Of a stretch of 64,000 nucleotides of DNA, positions 21,594 to 31,620 are shown in pieces. Positions within the stretch are counted from its first letter, which is position 1. The number at the start of each line of letters is the position of its first letter. The stretch is taken from assembly GCA_002633025.1 (NCBI GenBank), contig NMRB01000401.1:192784-256783 (forward strand), written 5' to 3'. The notes under the pieces were generated by a model. It had not been told where the DNA came from and made no database searches. It saw only the letters and a program-made list of their open reading frames with translations. Origin of the DNA: Notospermus geniculatus. Lineage: Eukaryota > Nemertea > Pilidiophora > Heteronemertea > Lineidae. The position numbers and the translations under genes were made by a program.

Positions 21594-21773
21594 CAGGCGC
21601 GGATCCAAGGGGGGGGCGCACCTGGTGCACGCCCCCCCCCCTTTCGGCCAACAAATCTGCAAAATCGACTGTGAAATTCTGAAATTTGCAGCAAGTTATT
21701 GAAATTCACCGCAGATTTCAATGTTTCGAGACCAGTGCGCCCCCTCTTTGCCGAAATGGTGGATCCACTTCTG
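21594..21773. mobile_element. 180 bp CAGG-ended MITE with 5 bp duplication, copy 1
   Basis: The ends are CAGGCGCGGATCC and GGATCCACTTCTG, bounded by TAGCC on both sides (21589-21593 and 21774-21778). The interior contains a long G run facing a C run and GAATTTCACCGCAGATTTCAA-like arms. The copy at 53062-53232 is in the opposite orientation. CAGGG-type ends are usual for hAT elements; a 5 bp duplication would suit the hAT5 type. There is no coding sequence; the 131-codon minus frame spanning it (21458-21853) is an artefact. Confidence 0.88.
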
Positions 21774-21778
21774 TAGCC

Positions 21779-22398
21779 CTTTGTCGCTGTCACTCTTTTG
21801 GGTACTTCAGATAAATGTCCAGAAAAAATAGATGCTTTATTTTCATCCGCCAAAGTTCATTTGGAAACACTTCAGAAACACAGCCCTATCAATAGGTCAA
21901 ATAAACCTATGTGGCATTTGCCTTATTTTCATTTGTCAATTTCTTTATTTGACTTGTCACTTCCCCTGAACTTATATCAGCCTCAAAGGAATTCACTTCC
22001 TCAAACTTTTTGACAGACTTATTTTCTTCAACTATGTGTAAAATTTCAAGACTGATAAAGACTTCAGATTAATTGATTACTATGACAGTGATAGATGAGA
22101 TTTTTGTAGCCATTTCACGTCCTAAAGGACTTGTGATTTGTTTGCTACTCCTGCTGTGGGTAATGGATGTCTGTATTTGATCGAGGCATGAATGAAACTA
22201 CCAGGAATTTAATGGTGATTGATGTCGCTTTTATGGTAAATAATGCTTTAATTCTTAGAGAAGATGGTTCAAGGTCTTCCTCGTACCTCATCAAGCGTGG
22301 GTAAGACAAATCATTGCGTTGTGTGGCAATTACGAGCAGTTATATCAAGGTCATATTACAAGGAAGTGAAGGAAATTAAGATATTATGTTATGAGGGA
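21779..22398. other. No gene seen
   Basis: Unstructured A/T-rich sequence. The only frame over 60 codons is 71 codons and unrecognised. Confidence 0.45.
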
Positions 22399-22688
22399 GC
22401 CACAGCGGTGTAGTGGTTCGGGTCTCCGACTAGCAGTCAGAGGGTCCTGGGTTCGAATCCCACTGTGGTGTGAGACATTGGGCGAGTCCCTTTGCCTTAC
22501 TGGCCTCTCTCCACCCAGTTGTATAAATGGGTGCCAGTTGGAAATGCTCAGATTGTAGTGCTGAATGAACAGCTCGTCTGCGTTCTACTGAAAGGTTTCA
22601 GGATAGACTGGGGTTAAAGTGTAAAGGTGGATGACATCTCTACCCTTGTTGATATCAGACTATAAACCCAAACTTATTTAACTTTATG
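22399..22688 (+). mobile_element. tRNA-derived SINE family A, full-length copy
   Basis: The head at 22399-22469 folds like a tRNA: a 7 bp acceptor stem GCCACAG / CTGTGGT (one G-T pair), box A-like TGTAGTGGTTCG, box B GGTTCGAATCC, and a seven-base anticodon loop reading CTAGCAG (AGC, alanine-like). The ~215 bp body contains CCACCCAGTTGTATAAATGG, CTCAGATTGTAGTGCTGAA and TTTCAGGATAGACTGG and ends ATAAACCCAAACTT. Partial copies are at 33562-33778 and 39823-40530. There is no CCA end and it has a SINE body, so it is a retroposon, not a tRNA gene. Confidence 0.92.
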
Positions 22689-22740
22689 AGTGCGAACACC
22701 AATTCAGGGCATAAAAGCTACCCATCGATCAAACAAGTTA

Positions 22741-22872
22741 CAAGGCATGGCTTACTGTCCCATGTGGCGGACATGAAGAGCCGGGAATGAAATCCCGTAT
22801 GGCCCGGGCTGGATTCGGACCCGGACCTGCCGCCTGAGCGGACGTGATAACTACTCGGCTACCAGGGCTCCT
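22741..22872 (-). mobile_element. SINE family B, 3'-truncated copy
   Basis: Minus-strand head with GTAGCCGAGTAG and GGTCCGAATCC, followed by CCCGGGCCATACGGGATTTC and CCATGCCTTG, after which the match to the other family B copies stops. Only the head and first part of the body remain. It lies ~50 bp beyond the family A SINE, in the opposite orientation. Confidence 0.88.
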
Positions 22873-23900
22873 CAATGGAGGCAGGCACTGCGCCACCCCC
22901 TATGACCTCAGTGAAGGAAGTTGGAAGGAAGTTGTGAGAGAGGCTCCGCAAGGAAGATCAAGACGAACATCTGGTTCATCTCCCTTAACACGTTATGCAA
23001 ATCCTGCAACAGGGATCCCTAGTGTGGACAAATTTCCATTCAGGGCACTCCCCATGTTAGCGTATCCTGAATATGATATGAGGAACGACGGATGAGGAGG
23101 AAGAGGATCACCGCTGATCGCTACCAGAGACCTTATTAGGATGTGTAACGTTTCACGAATAGAGCTGACCAGTTTGTAGTCGTGTTGGTCATTACTGGTT
23201 TCCTGTTGGACAGTGAATGCTAATGATTTTTGTTTGTCGGATACGTCTTCTTCGATTAGGAGGAAGACCGTGTATGCTGTGGGTTTATGTTCAGCGGAAG
23301 TTGTAGTTTCTTGTTCCGGCTATCTTATTGAATTTCCAGAAATGGAAGCTTCTGGAAACCACTCAGTTTCAGATTTGCTGACCATAGTAAGTCAGGTTAT
23401 TGTGTGGTGTAGTGGCTTACAAAGTCTGTGGCTAGGCAAGCAGTCAGAATATCCCATGTTCAATGCCATGTCGGCATGAGACTCAGATTGAGTCTTTGAC
23501 CTCAACTGATTCACGTCACCCAGGTGTTGAAGGACAGAGGTGTGAATGTCTCTAGTGCATTTTGTTGCAGCCGGATTGTAATAATTCCTGGGAATTGCAT
23601 GGAGCTTGAATGTGCGTAAAGCGTTACCCGGTCCTAACTATTTCACCTCGGACTTTTGCATATGTTAGTACCGGTCCTGCCTATTGTGTTCGTGAATCTG
23701 ATTGGCCGGTGTTGGCAAAGGTGAAGTATAGGAACCATTATGTAATTGACAGTTTCTGTTTTTAACCCCTTCGTGATTGGCAGATTTCCTGGGTCAAATG
23801 GAGGTCACCTTCTATCTACAATCTGGTACGTCAGCCGTATTGAGAATTGAATAAATTTACATAATTTACATAAAATTCCCAAGTGACGAAAACCTCAGGT
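22873..23900. other. No gene seen
   Basis: Plus frames of 83 codons (22844-23095, partly in the SINE) and 88 codons (23213-23479) are unrecognised. No inverted repeat found. Confidence 0.45.
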
Positions 23901-24026
23901 ACTATAGTCATGTACCATAAATTGCGGACCATGTTTACACGGCATCAGTGACGTCGCAGTGCATCAGCATGTGTTGGATGCACTACGGCGTCACATGGTC
24001 CGCAATTTTCGGTACACATCTATAGT
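23901..24026. mobile_element. 126 bp MITE (ACTATAG termini)
   Basis: The ends ACTATAGTCATGTACC and GGTACACATCTATAGT are inverted copies, and inner arms pair AATTGCGGACCATGT / ACATGGTCCGCAATT. The loop is about 50 bp. Very short and without coding capacity. Confidence 0.9.
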
Positions 24027-24521
24027 CTACGTAAAACTAGGACAAGAACGTGAAGGGCATTTTGATAGTACTGTTTGGCAGTAGAAAGCACTATATAAAC
24101 ATTATTACTAGAAGTCAACCAAGTGAGATTCTTTCCGTAATCTGCAGAGTTTCCGAAATTAACTGGATAAGCTTTCCACTTGCGGTAAATAACCTCTGGC
24201 GCCATCATGTCCTATTTTCCCCTGAGTCAAAATCCCTCGCTATCTCCCAAAACTGATGAGCCCCTTTCTCATTTCTGTCACAATCTGTCATCTGGCTGAG
24301 TCCCCAAATCCTCTGAGTGTCCAAGATACCCACCACCATCTCACTTAATCATGGAATCCCTGAAGACCAGTGACAGATGGAACATTTATCAGGATGTCAA
24401 TAGAAAACTTGGGCTTCTAATCCGGCTGGATTTTCTTCCTCACACATATAGGAGGTTTTGTGCCTACCCAGTTATCTTGTACCATTTGAGGCCATTCTGG
24501 ATGAAATGGGTTTCTATTCAC

Positions 24522-24561
24522 ACGTACAGATATGTACATGTATATGTACATATCTGTACGT
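24522..24561. repeat. 40 bp near-perfect palindrome
   Basis: Arms ACGTACAGATATGTACAT and ATGTACATATCTGTACGT flank a 4-base centre. The right end overlaps the first bases of the tRNA-like unit that starts at 24560. It may be a tiny foldback inserted at the SINE edge. Confidence 0.85.
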
Positions 24562-24768
24562 CCTGGCCTGGTGGTCGAGTGGTCTGAAGCTGCCCATACA
24601 CGTTCAATATTATTGCACAATATGAGGGCCAAAATGGGCGATATTATTGTCAATCTTTCTTCACCCATATTGTGCAATAATATTGATCGTGTATGGCCGG
24701 CTTAAGACGCTTGACTTTCAATTCTAACATGGTCAGTGCGTGGGATCAATCCCTGGCCAGGACATATA
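24560..24768 (+). mobile_element. tRNA-derived SINE head (family D) split by a MITE
   Basis: GTCCTGGCC at 24560-24568 and GGCCAGGAC at 24755-24763 form a 9 bp terminal stem. Box A-like GGTGGTCGAGTGG follows the first arm, and a box B-like GGGATCAATCCC precedes the second. Between them sits a 113 bp MITE; without it the head is about 87 bases. The uninterrupted head resembles a Leu/Ser-type tRNA with a variable arm. No clear body follows beyond a short A-rich tail at 24775-24781. Confidence 0.75.
24589..24701. mobile_element. 113 bp MITE inserted in SINE head
   Basis: Terminal repeats GCTGCCCATACACG and CGTGTATGGCCGGC, with inner arms TCAATATTATTGCACAATAT and its complement, give a near-complete hairpin. 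The flanks are TGAA on the left (24585-24588) and TTAA on the right (24702-24705). A TTAA target with one later change would fit a piggyBac- or Kolobok-type element, though I cannot exclude another target rule. Confidence 0.88.
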
Positions 24769-26065
24769 CAAGTGAAAAAAAGTTTGTTTATTCCAGAAGT
24801 TTCATCAGTTCTAACTCAGCAAGATCGACACATAGCAAAAACCTCACCAAGGACTTCAACAGACATTGACACCACCAGGAGGTCTGATTTTTCACACGAC
24901 GTGAATGCCTATCACCAATTTCTGATCATTTATCACCCTTTAAGAGACCAGAGTCACCCTAAACAGCTGTCATATTGTAAATCGCCGGCATACAGTGGCG
25001 ACTGTATTATTTTTTGTTTGAGACATGAATCCGAATAGTCTCGTATGTGGCGGCTTTTTCGGCTTGGCTAATCTGGCCACCCCAGAGGTACCATTCTTGG
25101 AATGCATACATGAGCAGTGTCCCAAATGTCATAAATTTTTTCCACGTTTATATCTAATTATTGAGTAAGCATTCGTCTGGTGGTTGGCTAGGGACATGAA
25201 TCTCAATGTCTTATTTTGGTAGTGTGTTAGGATCACCAGAAAGTTGTCTTCAGTTGGTATAATGGAACACTCTTGGTCTTTGACATTTGTACATGGGCCG
25301 TCCCAAAAGTGCAGCTGTTGCCATCATTTTGGAAAATGTCGCAGCAGGTGCTTGTACTGCAAGTCATGGGGAGGTTGCAGAAGGCACGGGTTTAAAAAAT
25401 GATATCAAGTGCTCCCGGCTTTGGAAGGCAAGATTTTTTGTTTTTTTGCCAAAATTGGTCCATTGTTCCCCTCAGTTACTGAAGAGCTCCCAGTGTTTTG
25501 ATCAAACGGGACAAAATGGGAAATTGACTCTTGTGGCATCTGGAACTTTTTCCGGCAGCATGGATATGGTCAGATATACAACACTGACATAAAACTTGAT
25601 CTGCCAAAGAATGAGTTTTCATGGAATGCATTGCTGAGCTGGCTTCCCACCCGCCATGCAAATGACATTCAGAACCTTGAACTACGTCTGACCCTGAGGG
25701 TAAACTTTCAATTCCTTATGGGTGGTTAAGCCCTGTACCATCAGTTTTAGGTAACCTTGGGGTATCAAGGTCACGGTCGATCATCGATTGACTGTCACGG
25801 TCCAATGATTGATGAGCTCGGTGATGCTTTGCTTGATCGAGCGAGGAATACTCATGGGAACATCTACAGATGATTTCAAGAGTTTGGATTCTTTCCATTC
25901 CTAAATTCCCCCGTGACGTTGAGTGCCTGATTGAGGGCTACAGGGTATACGGTTGTCATCAACGTCTTTCCTCTGATGGTCCATTGTGGTATATATCTGT
26001 CTGACTTGTCTGATATATTCAGAACTTTAAAAAATGTCTGAGGTACAAATGTAACCTGTCACAGC
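24769..26065. other. No gene seen
   Basis: Frames of 100 and 101 codons on the plus strand (24736-25038, 25287-25592) contain no domain I recognise. No repeats or RNA genes noted. Confidence 0.45.
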
Positions 26066-26217
26066 AAACCCATAGTCGCACAAGATATGAACCAGGATGA
26101 ACCAAACCCATAGTCGCACAAGATATGAACCAGGATGAACCAAACCCATAGTCGCACAAGATATGAACCAGGATGAACCAAACCCATAGTCGCACAAGAT
26201 ATGAACCAGGATGAACC
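26066..26217. repeat. Four-copy 38 bp tandem repeat
   Basis: Four units beginning AAACCCATAGTCGCACAAG start at 26066, 26104, 26142 and 26180 and look essentially identical. The near-identity implies recent expansion. The 38 bp period is not a multiple of three; the minus frames of 66 and 97 codons here are artefacts. Confidence 0.97.
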
Positions 26218-27031
26218 AAAGTAACTCCAGGGAGATTAAGGAAGAAATGTAATCATTCAAATTTAACAAAAAACAGACAATAACCGTGGTCCTACTGAAA
26301 TTGACAAAACTTGGTCTCAACCTGCCAACTTCAGAGCGACTTAGTACTGGTATTGCAGTGACGGGTCACAAATTGTCTGAGTACAAATTGCCATTGGTAC
26401 GAATAGACAATACCGGTAGTACAGATTGACCAAGGTATGAATTGTCCCAGTAAAAATATCTGAGTACGAAATGTCTGGCCACGAATTGGTTTTGGTATGA
26501 ATTGTTCTAGCTCTCACTAGAGGGTAGATAAACACACACCTGCTGATTAAACCCCATTCAATATTCAATATGGCTGCTGCTGCCACCATCTTGAAAATGG
26601 CAGCTATAGAAACAACTCCATATTTCATATCGCCCTAAATTCTTTTTATGCCATAAAAATTGTCGACTTGGTGTTGTTATTGCAAGATTTGAAAAACATT
26701 CCTGAATGTCTGAATGGTTCTCAGCTATTTACTTCCTGAAATAATTTGTTTCATCCATAGGACTGACAGTTGGTGTCAAACGATCAACATATCTGCTTGA
26801 CAACCAGTCACATTCCAACAAGTGAAGAAACGAGAACTGTCGGGATATTTCATGCTCAGTGATCAGGGTTTGGTACTTCAGTTCTGGATGATGGCTTGTC
26901 AATTACAGTATCGTCATCTGTAATTGACAGGGCCTGTGTTATGACACTGATGTAATTGATGGACTCACTGCGGGAGAGATGTAAATTTGTTTTTCAGACA
27001 GTTGGCCACTTAGGGTGTTTCTGGTTAAACC
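26218..27031. other. Degenerate repeat-like sequence, no gene
   Basis: Between about 26350 and 26510 words of the type GTA(C/T)GAATTG and GTACAAATTG recur irregularly, suggesting a very decayed short tandem array. The remainder shows nothing. Confidence 0.45.
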
Positions 27032-27285
27032 TGGCGTCCACTAGGGCGTGGACAAGACGCGGAATGCAAAATTAGTAAATCGGCATTCATTCAGCAACCT
27101 CTCCGCATATTCTTGAACGATTCCATTCACTGTCTTTATCATTCTTAAACATTTCCTGGCATTTCTGCACTTTCGGGAGAGGGCAAGATGCCCAACAGTC
27201 ATTGAAGCGGAAAGAATGCCGAAATGACACAATTAATTTGCTTCTGCAACCGTTCCTAATGTTGTCGGCACTCTAGTGGACGCCA
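27032..27285. mobile_element. 254 bp element with TGGCGTCCACTAG ends
   Basis: TGGCGTCCACTAG at 27032-27044 and CTAGTGGACGCCA at 27273-27285 are perfect 13 bp terminal inverted repeats. Weaker internal pairing is present (GAATGC...GCATTC words). It is a non-autonomous DNA transposon; no certain target duplication was read. Confidence 0.85.
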
Positions 27286-27562
27286 TCCATTAAGCAACAG
27301 TTAAATACTCTTTAACCCAATAGCATGTGCAGCACCTGAGGCACCTCCACCTGTAGCACCTGAAAGTACCATGATGATGCCTCTGCTTTGACCTTGATTC
27401 AGGAGGTCAAGGTCAATGAAAGGTCACCCAGTAACACTCTAACATATGAACATACCGTAACTTGTAATAGTCAGTTTTGAACTTGATATGTTAATTTTTT
27501 GGCTCTGAAAAAATCATAGTGCACGTTTGGGTGAAAACCTTTCAGGGAACAAAATGATAATG

Positions 27563-27745
27563 TTACACGTGCCAGCAAAATGAGTCGGAATGCATCGGAA
27601 AGAAGACTCAACATGACACCAGAGAACAACTCTAGAAATTGACAGAGTCAAATTTCACAATGGCCAGACAATACTGAAATCAACAATCCGTTGTTGCAGT
27701 TTGGATCTTCTCTGCACATTCCGACTCATTTTGCTGGCACGGGTC
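27563..27745. mobile_element. ~183 bp MITE (GTGCCAGCAAAATGAG arms)
   Basis: CGTGCCAGCAAAATGAGTCG on the left is repeated inverted on the right (CGACTCATTTTGCTGGCACG), followed inward by GGAATG / CATTCC. Directly after it, GGGTTAAGCTTAA...TACCTAAACG is tandemly repeated twice (27770-27823). Confidence 0.88.
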
Positions 27746-27769
27746 ACAAATATTACATGACTTCAGATA

Positions 27770-27823
27770 AGGGTTAAGCTTAAGTACCTAAACGGTAAAG
27801 GGTTAAGCTTAAATACCTAAACG
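27770..27823. repeat. Two-copy 29 bp tandem repeat
   Basis: The unit GGGTTAAGCTTAA(G/A)TACC TAAACG occurs at 27770 and again about 29 bases on, with one visible difference. Confidence 0.85.
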
Positions 27824-28678
27824 AATTAGGCCCAGGAAACAATTTCAGGAGTTTAAATGCTTTCCGAGTCGCAACCCATGGAAGGAGCTTCAGAAATGAT
27901 TTTGTGACTCCTGACCTTCAAGACTCTTTGAGATCCTAACAGATCATTAAAACACTCAACTGCGGACCCAGACTTGTTCCTTCAGAACATCACAAGCACG
28001 TGTCTGACTTTAAATTCTAATTGCCTGAACGGTAATGGTACATCGGTAGAATACTAATTAGAATAGCTGTCTAGTGGAATTAACGCAGCCATGTTATTCT
28101 CAGATTAATTTCAAAATTTTCCCCGACTTAGTAGATAAAATTTCTATGATATAATCATCTGCGAAACCTGCTTCTCTGTGGTGTGTTCATTTCAGTTAGA
28201 AAATGAATCAGCCAAGAATCACAAGTCTCCCAAATGATCCGGGGTTCTGCTGCTGCTGCTGCTTGTCGATGCCCGTCCAGGACGCAGAAATGCCGCCCGG
28301 CACTCGGCCTAAAAATAGTATTTTCTGACCAACAGAACTAACGAATAAGTGCCACGAGAGATGCCTGCCACTCACACATCACCTTTAAAAATATTCATGT
28401 CCACTCCCTAGAGCTCTGGACACAAACAATGCTCTTTCAAGTCTAAACAGCACACTGCCCAATAAATATCTTGTCAGACGTAAAGAATGTTGTTTTTTTC
28501 CATGGCCTTATCTTATAGAGAGGAAGGGAAGCAGATTGTCTGTCCAAAATTAGATTAATATAGGATGTTATCGATCAAGTGGTGTTTACCTTATTTACTT
28601 TCATCATGCAAGAAGGGCCGGGAGATTATCAAAGGAAAAGTGAGCGATTCTGATCATGGAGGACAATTGATTCTTTTG
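27824..28678. other. No gene seen
   Basis: No frame above 60 codons, no repeat apart from a short GCTGCTGCTGCTGC run at about 28250-28263. Confidence 0.5.
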
Positions 28679-29545
28679 CCCTAGGATGAAAACAACGCGT
28701 TTCCTACTTTCCTTGATGTGATTACAGCTGCGTCACCATCGATTGTACAGGGAAAAGTAGCATGTGCGTCCTTGGAGAAGATCTTTAGGATGCAGTGAGG
28801 CTGTTTGCTCATGCAGCTGTCTCATCAGTTTGATTTCCTTCTTTAACTACTTTAGTGGGTATTACGCCATTACGAAATCCGGGGAACCCACGAAAACACC
28901 CGAGGATCGCAGCTTGCATAAGGCGTAATAGTACGCCCTGCAAGGAAATGGCGCTTCACAGTGCGTAGGACGTTATGTCACGTCCGGAACCATGTGCCAA
29001 ATACTTTTTTTGGCAATTTTTTAAGACAGAAAAATTTGAACTAAAAAAAATTACACAGTTGAGGGGTTAATGTGTGCTGGATAAGATGTCTCTTTTCCTC
29101 AATGTATGTGAAGTATCAGGACCAAAGTCAGCGTTGTCAATGAAAAGACTTTTTGGTGTCAGATTATAGGGACCTTATTCAAAAAGAGTAACTTTTCGAA
29201 TGTAGAAAAGGGTGTGTTTTAGGGTATATTACCCTAGGATGAAAACAAAACATTCATCTTTTCCTACATGTACTTACCTTGATGTGATTACAGCTGCGTC
29301 ACCATCGATTGTACGGGAAAAAGTACCATGTGCGTCCTTGGAGAAGATATTTAGGATGCAGTGAGCCTGGTTGCTCGTACAGCTGTCTCAAAGGTTTGGT
29401 TCCTTCGTCTATCTTGAAGGAAGCTCTTCCCCCAATATGGAGTATCACGACCAGAGTCAAAGGTCAAATGAAAAGAGCTATTTTGTTGTCAGATTTGGGG
29501 GACCTTATTCAAAAAGGATCTATTGTCGTTTCGAATATTGCAGGC
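28679..29545. repeat. Old tandem duplication with ~240 bp insertion in first unit
   Basis: The block from CCCTAGGATGAAAACAA through CTTGATGTGATTACAGCTGC, GTGCGTCCTTGGAGAAGAT and CAGCTGTCTCA occurs at 28679-28845 and 29231-29410. The following part (AGTATCA..GACCA.AGTCA, GGACCTTATTCAAAAAG) occurs at about 29088-29213 and 29411-29545. The first unit is thus interrupted by about 240 bp at 28846-29087. The source function is unknown; frames inside (82 codons at most) differ between units. Confidence 0.85.
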
Positions 29546-30159
29546 CTTGTCTTCTGAAAGATTGGTTCTAAAGTTATTTCACGAAAAGGCAATGGTAAAA
29601 TGTCAACACACCTACATGTATATTTATCACACTCCCGATGCCTGAAATTCAGTCAGGGTTGTAGGTGAGCAAGAAACAGCACATCTAATATCCATTTCCG
29701 GTGTGCTTGCACTGCTTAGGTGTACGAGTGTGATCACTCAATGCTAAGGGCATTTTTTGGCGACGGATTCCTTTTGTATTGCTAGCTGCATGTACTATGT
29801 TATGTTGGGCTCGATCTACTGGGTTATGTCATTCTTTACAAGTGGAGATACAGTTCTTTGAAAGGTGAAAAAAGTTGATTGATATGCAGTCCTATATCCT
29901 TAAATGCAAGCTGGCATGTTTACTGCATCGTGGCGCCATTTCATAATAGACATCCTTATTGTTATGGTCACGACCAGACTGCGTGGCTGACAGACATGCA
30001 TAGCTGCAATAGATAATAGAATGAGTGGCTCTGGTCTATTGAATGCGTCTGAGGTTGAGAAGGGGACTCTTGGCAGGAAATCGGATTAACAGCTGAGCAA
30101 CATCACTAAAGTACTACACCGAATTTCAGTCTTAACCCTGGTACATGTAATGGGTTTGC
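29546..30159. other. No gene seen
   Basis: Unstructured sequence between the tandem duplication and the AGGTCA-rich repeat. No frame above 60 codons. Confidence 0.45.
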
Positions 30160-30565
30160 GATTTGACCTACTTTTCAAGGTCACACGTAGGTCAAAGTTT
30201 GAAATTTTTCCATTTGGTGGCATGTTTCGTAACTGCTGGGGCTGTTGACCTGAAACTTGGTACATATACAGCCCTATGTCAGTTGACCTGTGACACCAAG
30301 TTTCGGTCCGCTTTTATTCTTAGCTTGGCCACCAGGTGGCAAAAATGAAAACTCAAATTCCAATAATTCCTAAACTAACATTTGGATCGTCTCCAAATTT
30401 TCGTCATTGGTGCATCTAATGAGGATACATGACATATAACGTGTTTTCTATTTGACCTACTTTTCAAGGCCACAGAGGTCAAAGTTCAAAATTTTGTAAT
30501 TTGTTGGCACATTTCGTGGCTATTTGACCTAATGTCTTCTGACTTGGTGTGATCAGGTGTCTGGG
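30160..30565 (+). repeat. AGGTCA-rich dispersed repeat, fragment
   Basis: Contains the block GATTTGACCTACTTTTCAAGG, then AGGTCA copies (DR5 spacing at 30178-30194), GGCCACCAGGTGGCAAAAATG and a second TTTGACCTACTTTTCAAGG block near 30451-30470. These words are shared with 31850-32400, 49860-50165 and, weakly, 58225-58320. Terminal repeats seen at 31621/32554 are missing here, so it is a fragment. Confidence 0.82.
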
Positions 30566-31344
30566 CACCCTCTTGCCCGGGAACATTTCGATTTAACATT
30601 TGCCATTTGTTCTTCTGGTACATTCACCCAGGTGAGGACATTGTCCATGGACCATTTCATTCATTGATTGTGGAATGATTGAGGCCTTAGCTGACGGAGG
30701 CTCATGCAGATTTGCTGACGCACATGCTTTTGGCTGAAATGATTTGATTAAATCTATCAGTGAAACTTGGCTGATGTCTCCTCTCTCTGCTCTGAGAATG
30801 TGGCCATTGATCACGTCTAGATTTCGCAGTCAATGACCAAGTCAAGTGAGACTCCATCAAGTGGAATACTAGTTTTGCCAAATGCCCAAACCAATTTTCA
30901 CTAAAAATACAGCTTTAATTTTGATGAGAATGCAAAATATCAACAAACGTATCTGTTAGCGAACGTTCTTGATTTGTCGACTGCGATGAAATCCCAATGC
31001 ATGGCATGCATCACTGGAAATCTATATGGGGAGCAATCGAGATGATTTATTCGTCTGGGGGATGGCTTGATGTCAAGGAGAGGCTCAGAATGAACGATGG
31101 CTTGGGCGGACTTATGGTTCTCGGAAACACTCAGTGTAGTAGCTACGATAAATCAATGACCTGTCTGAAATTGGCCGACATTTTGCTGTCACGTATAAGC
31201 CACAGTGGGATACTATTAAAAAACATGTGGAAGCTTGAGTCACCAAAGGACAGTGCATCACTGATGGTTAGAGGACTTGTTGCATGGATGTTTGCCGAAA
31301 GACTCAAATTCATTATCTCCCTTCGATAACCTTCCTCTTAGGAA
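30566..31344. other. No recognised gene; two unassigned frames
   Basis: A minus frame at 30593-30814 (73 codons) and a plus frame at 30997-31329 (110 codons) have ordinary amino-acid composition, but I recognise neither. The minus one has no convincing polypyrimidine acceptor upstream. A GTCCATGGACCATTTCATT word near 30643 links the first part to the repeat at 31621-32554. Confidence 0.35.
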
Positions 31345-31582
31345 GGAGTAGTCCCCTGATTCGAATCTATGGGCCCAATGGGATTCATCATCCCTGGTTC
31401 TTCGTGTCCGTTGCATGGGACAGCAAACTGTGGTGCCTTCTCTTGTGCCTTTGCAATAGGGAAAGTAAAAGACCCCATCCAAGTGAGGAACATGAGTAGC
31501 TTCAGATGGCTCTCCCATACTTACCAGGGCCATGCCTTGGCTTTGGCCTTCATGGGGAAAAAATCAAATACAAATACAAAAA
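31345..31582 (+). mobile_element. SINE family B, diverged plus-strand copy
   Basis: Begins with an eroded head (box B-like GATTCGAATC at about 31358-31367), continues with GGGCCCAATGGGATTCATC, GTTGCATGGGACAGC, GTAAAAGACCCCATCCAAGTG and ACTTACCAGGGCCATGCC, and ends in the tail AAATCAAATACAAATAC. It is homologous along its length to 16192-16438. The overlapping frames here (71-128 codons) are artefacts. Confidence 0.85.
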
Positions 31583-31620
31583 ATTCCCCCTTCTTTGTTG
31601 ATCGATGTGTCAGATTTTTA

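Noticed and set aside
22399-22469. Functional tRNA-Ala(AGC) gene
   Set aside because: The acceptor stem and box B are good, but the anticodon and T stems each have a mismatch, and the same head with a ~215 bp body recurs at 39.9 kb, so it is a SINE.
31505-31540. U1 snRNA-like word (ATACTTACCAGG)
   Set aside because: It lies in the body of SINE family B and is matched in the copy at 16192-16438. No Sm site or snRNA fold follows.
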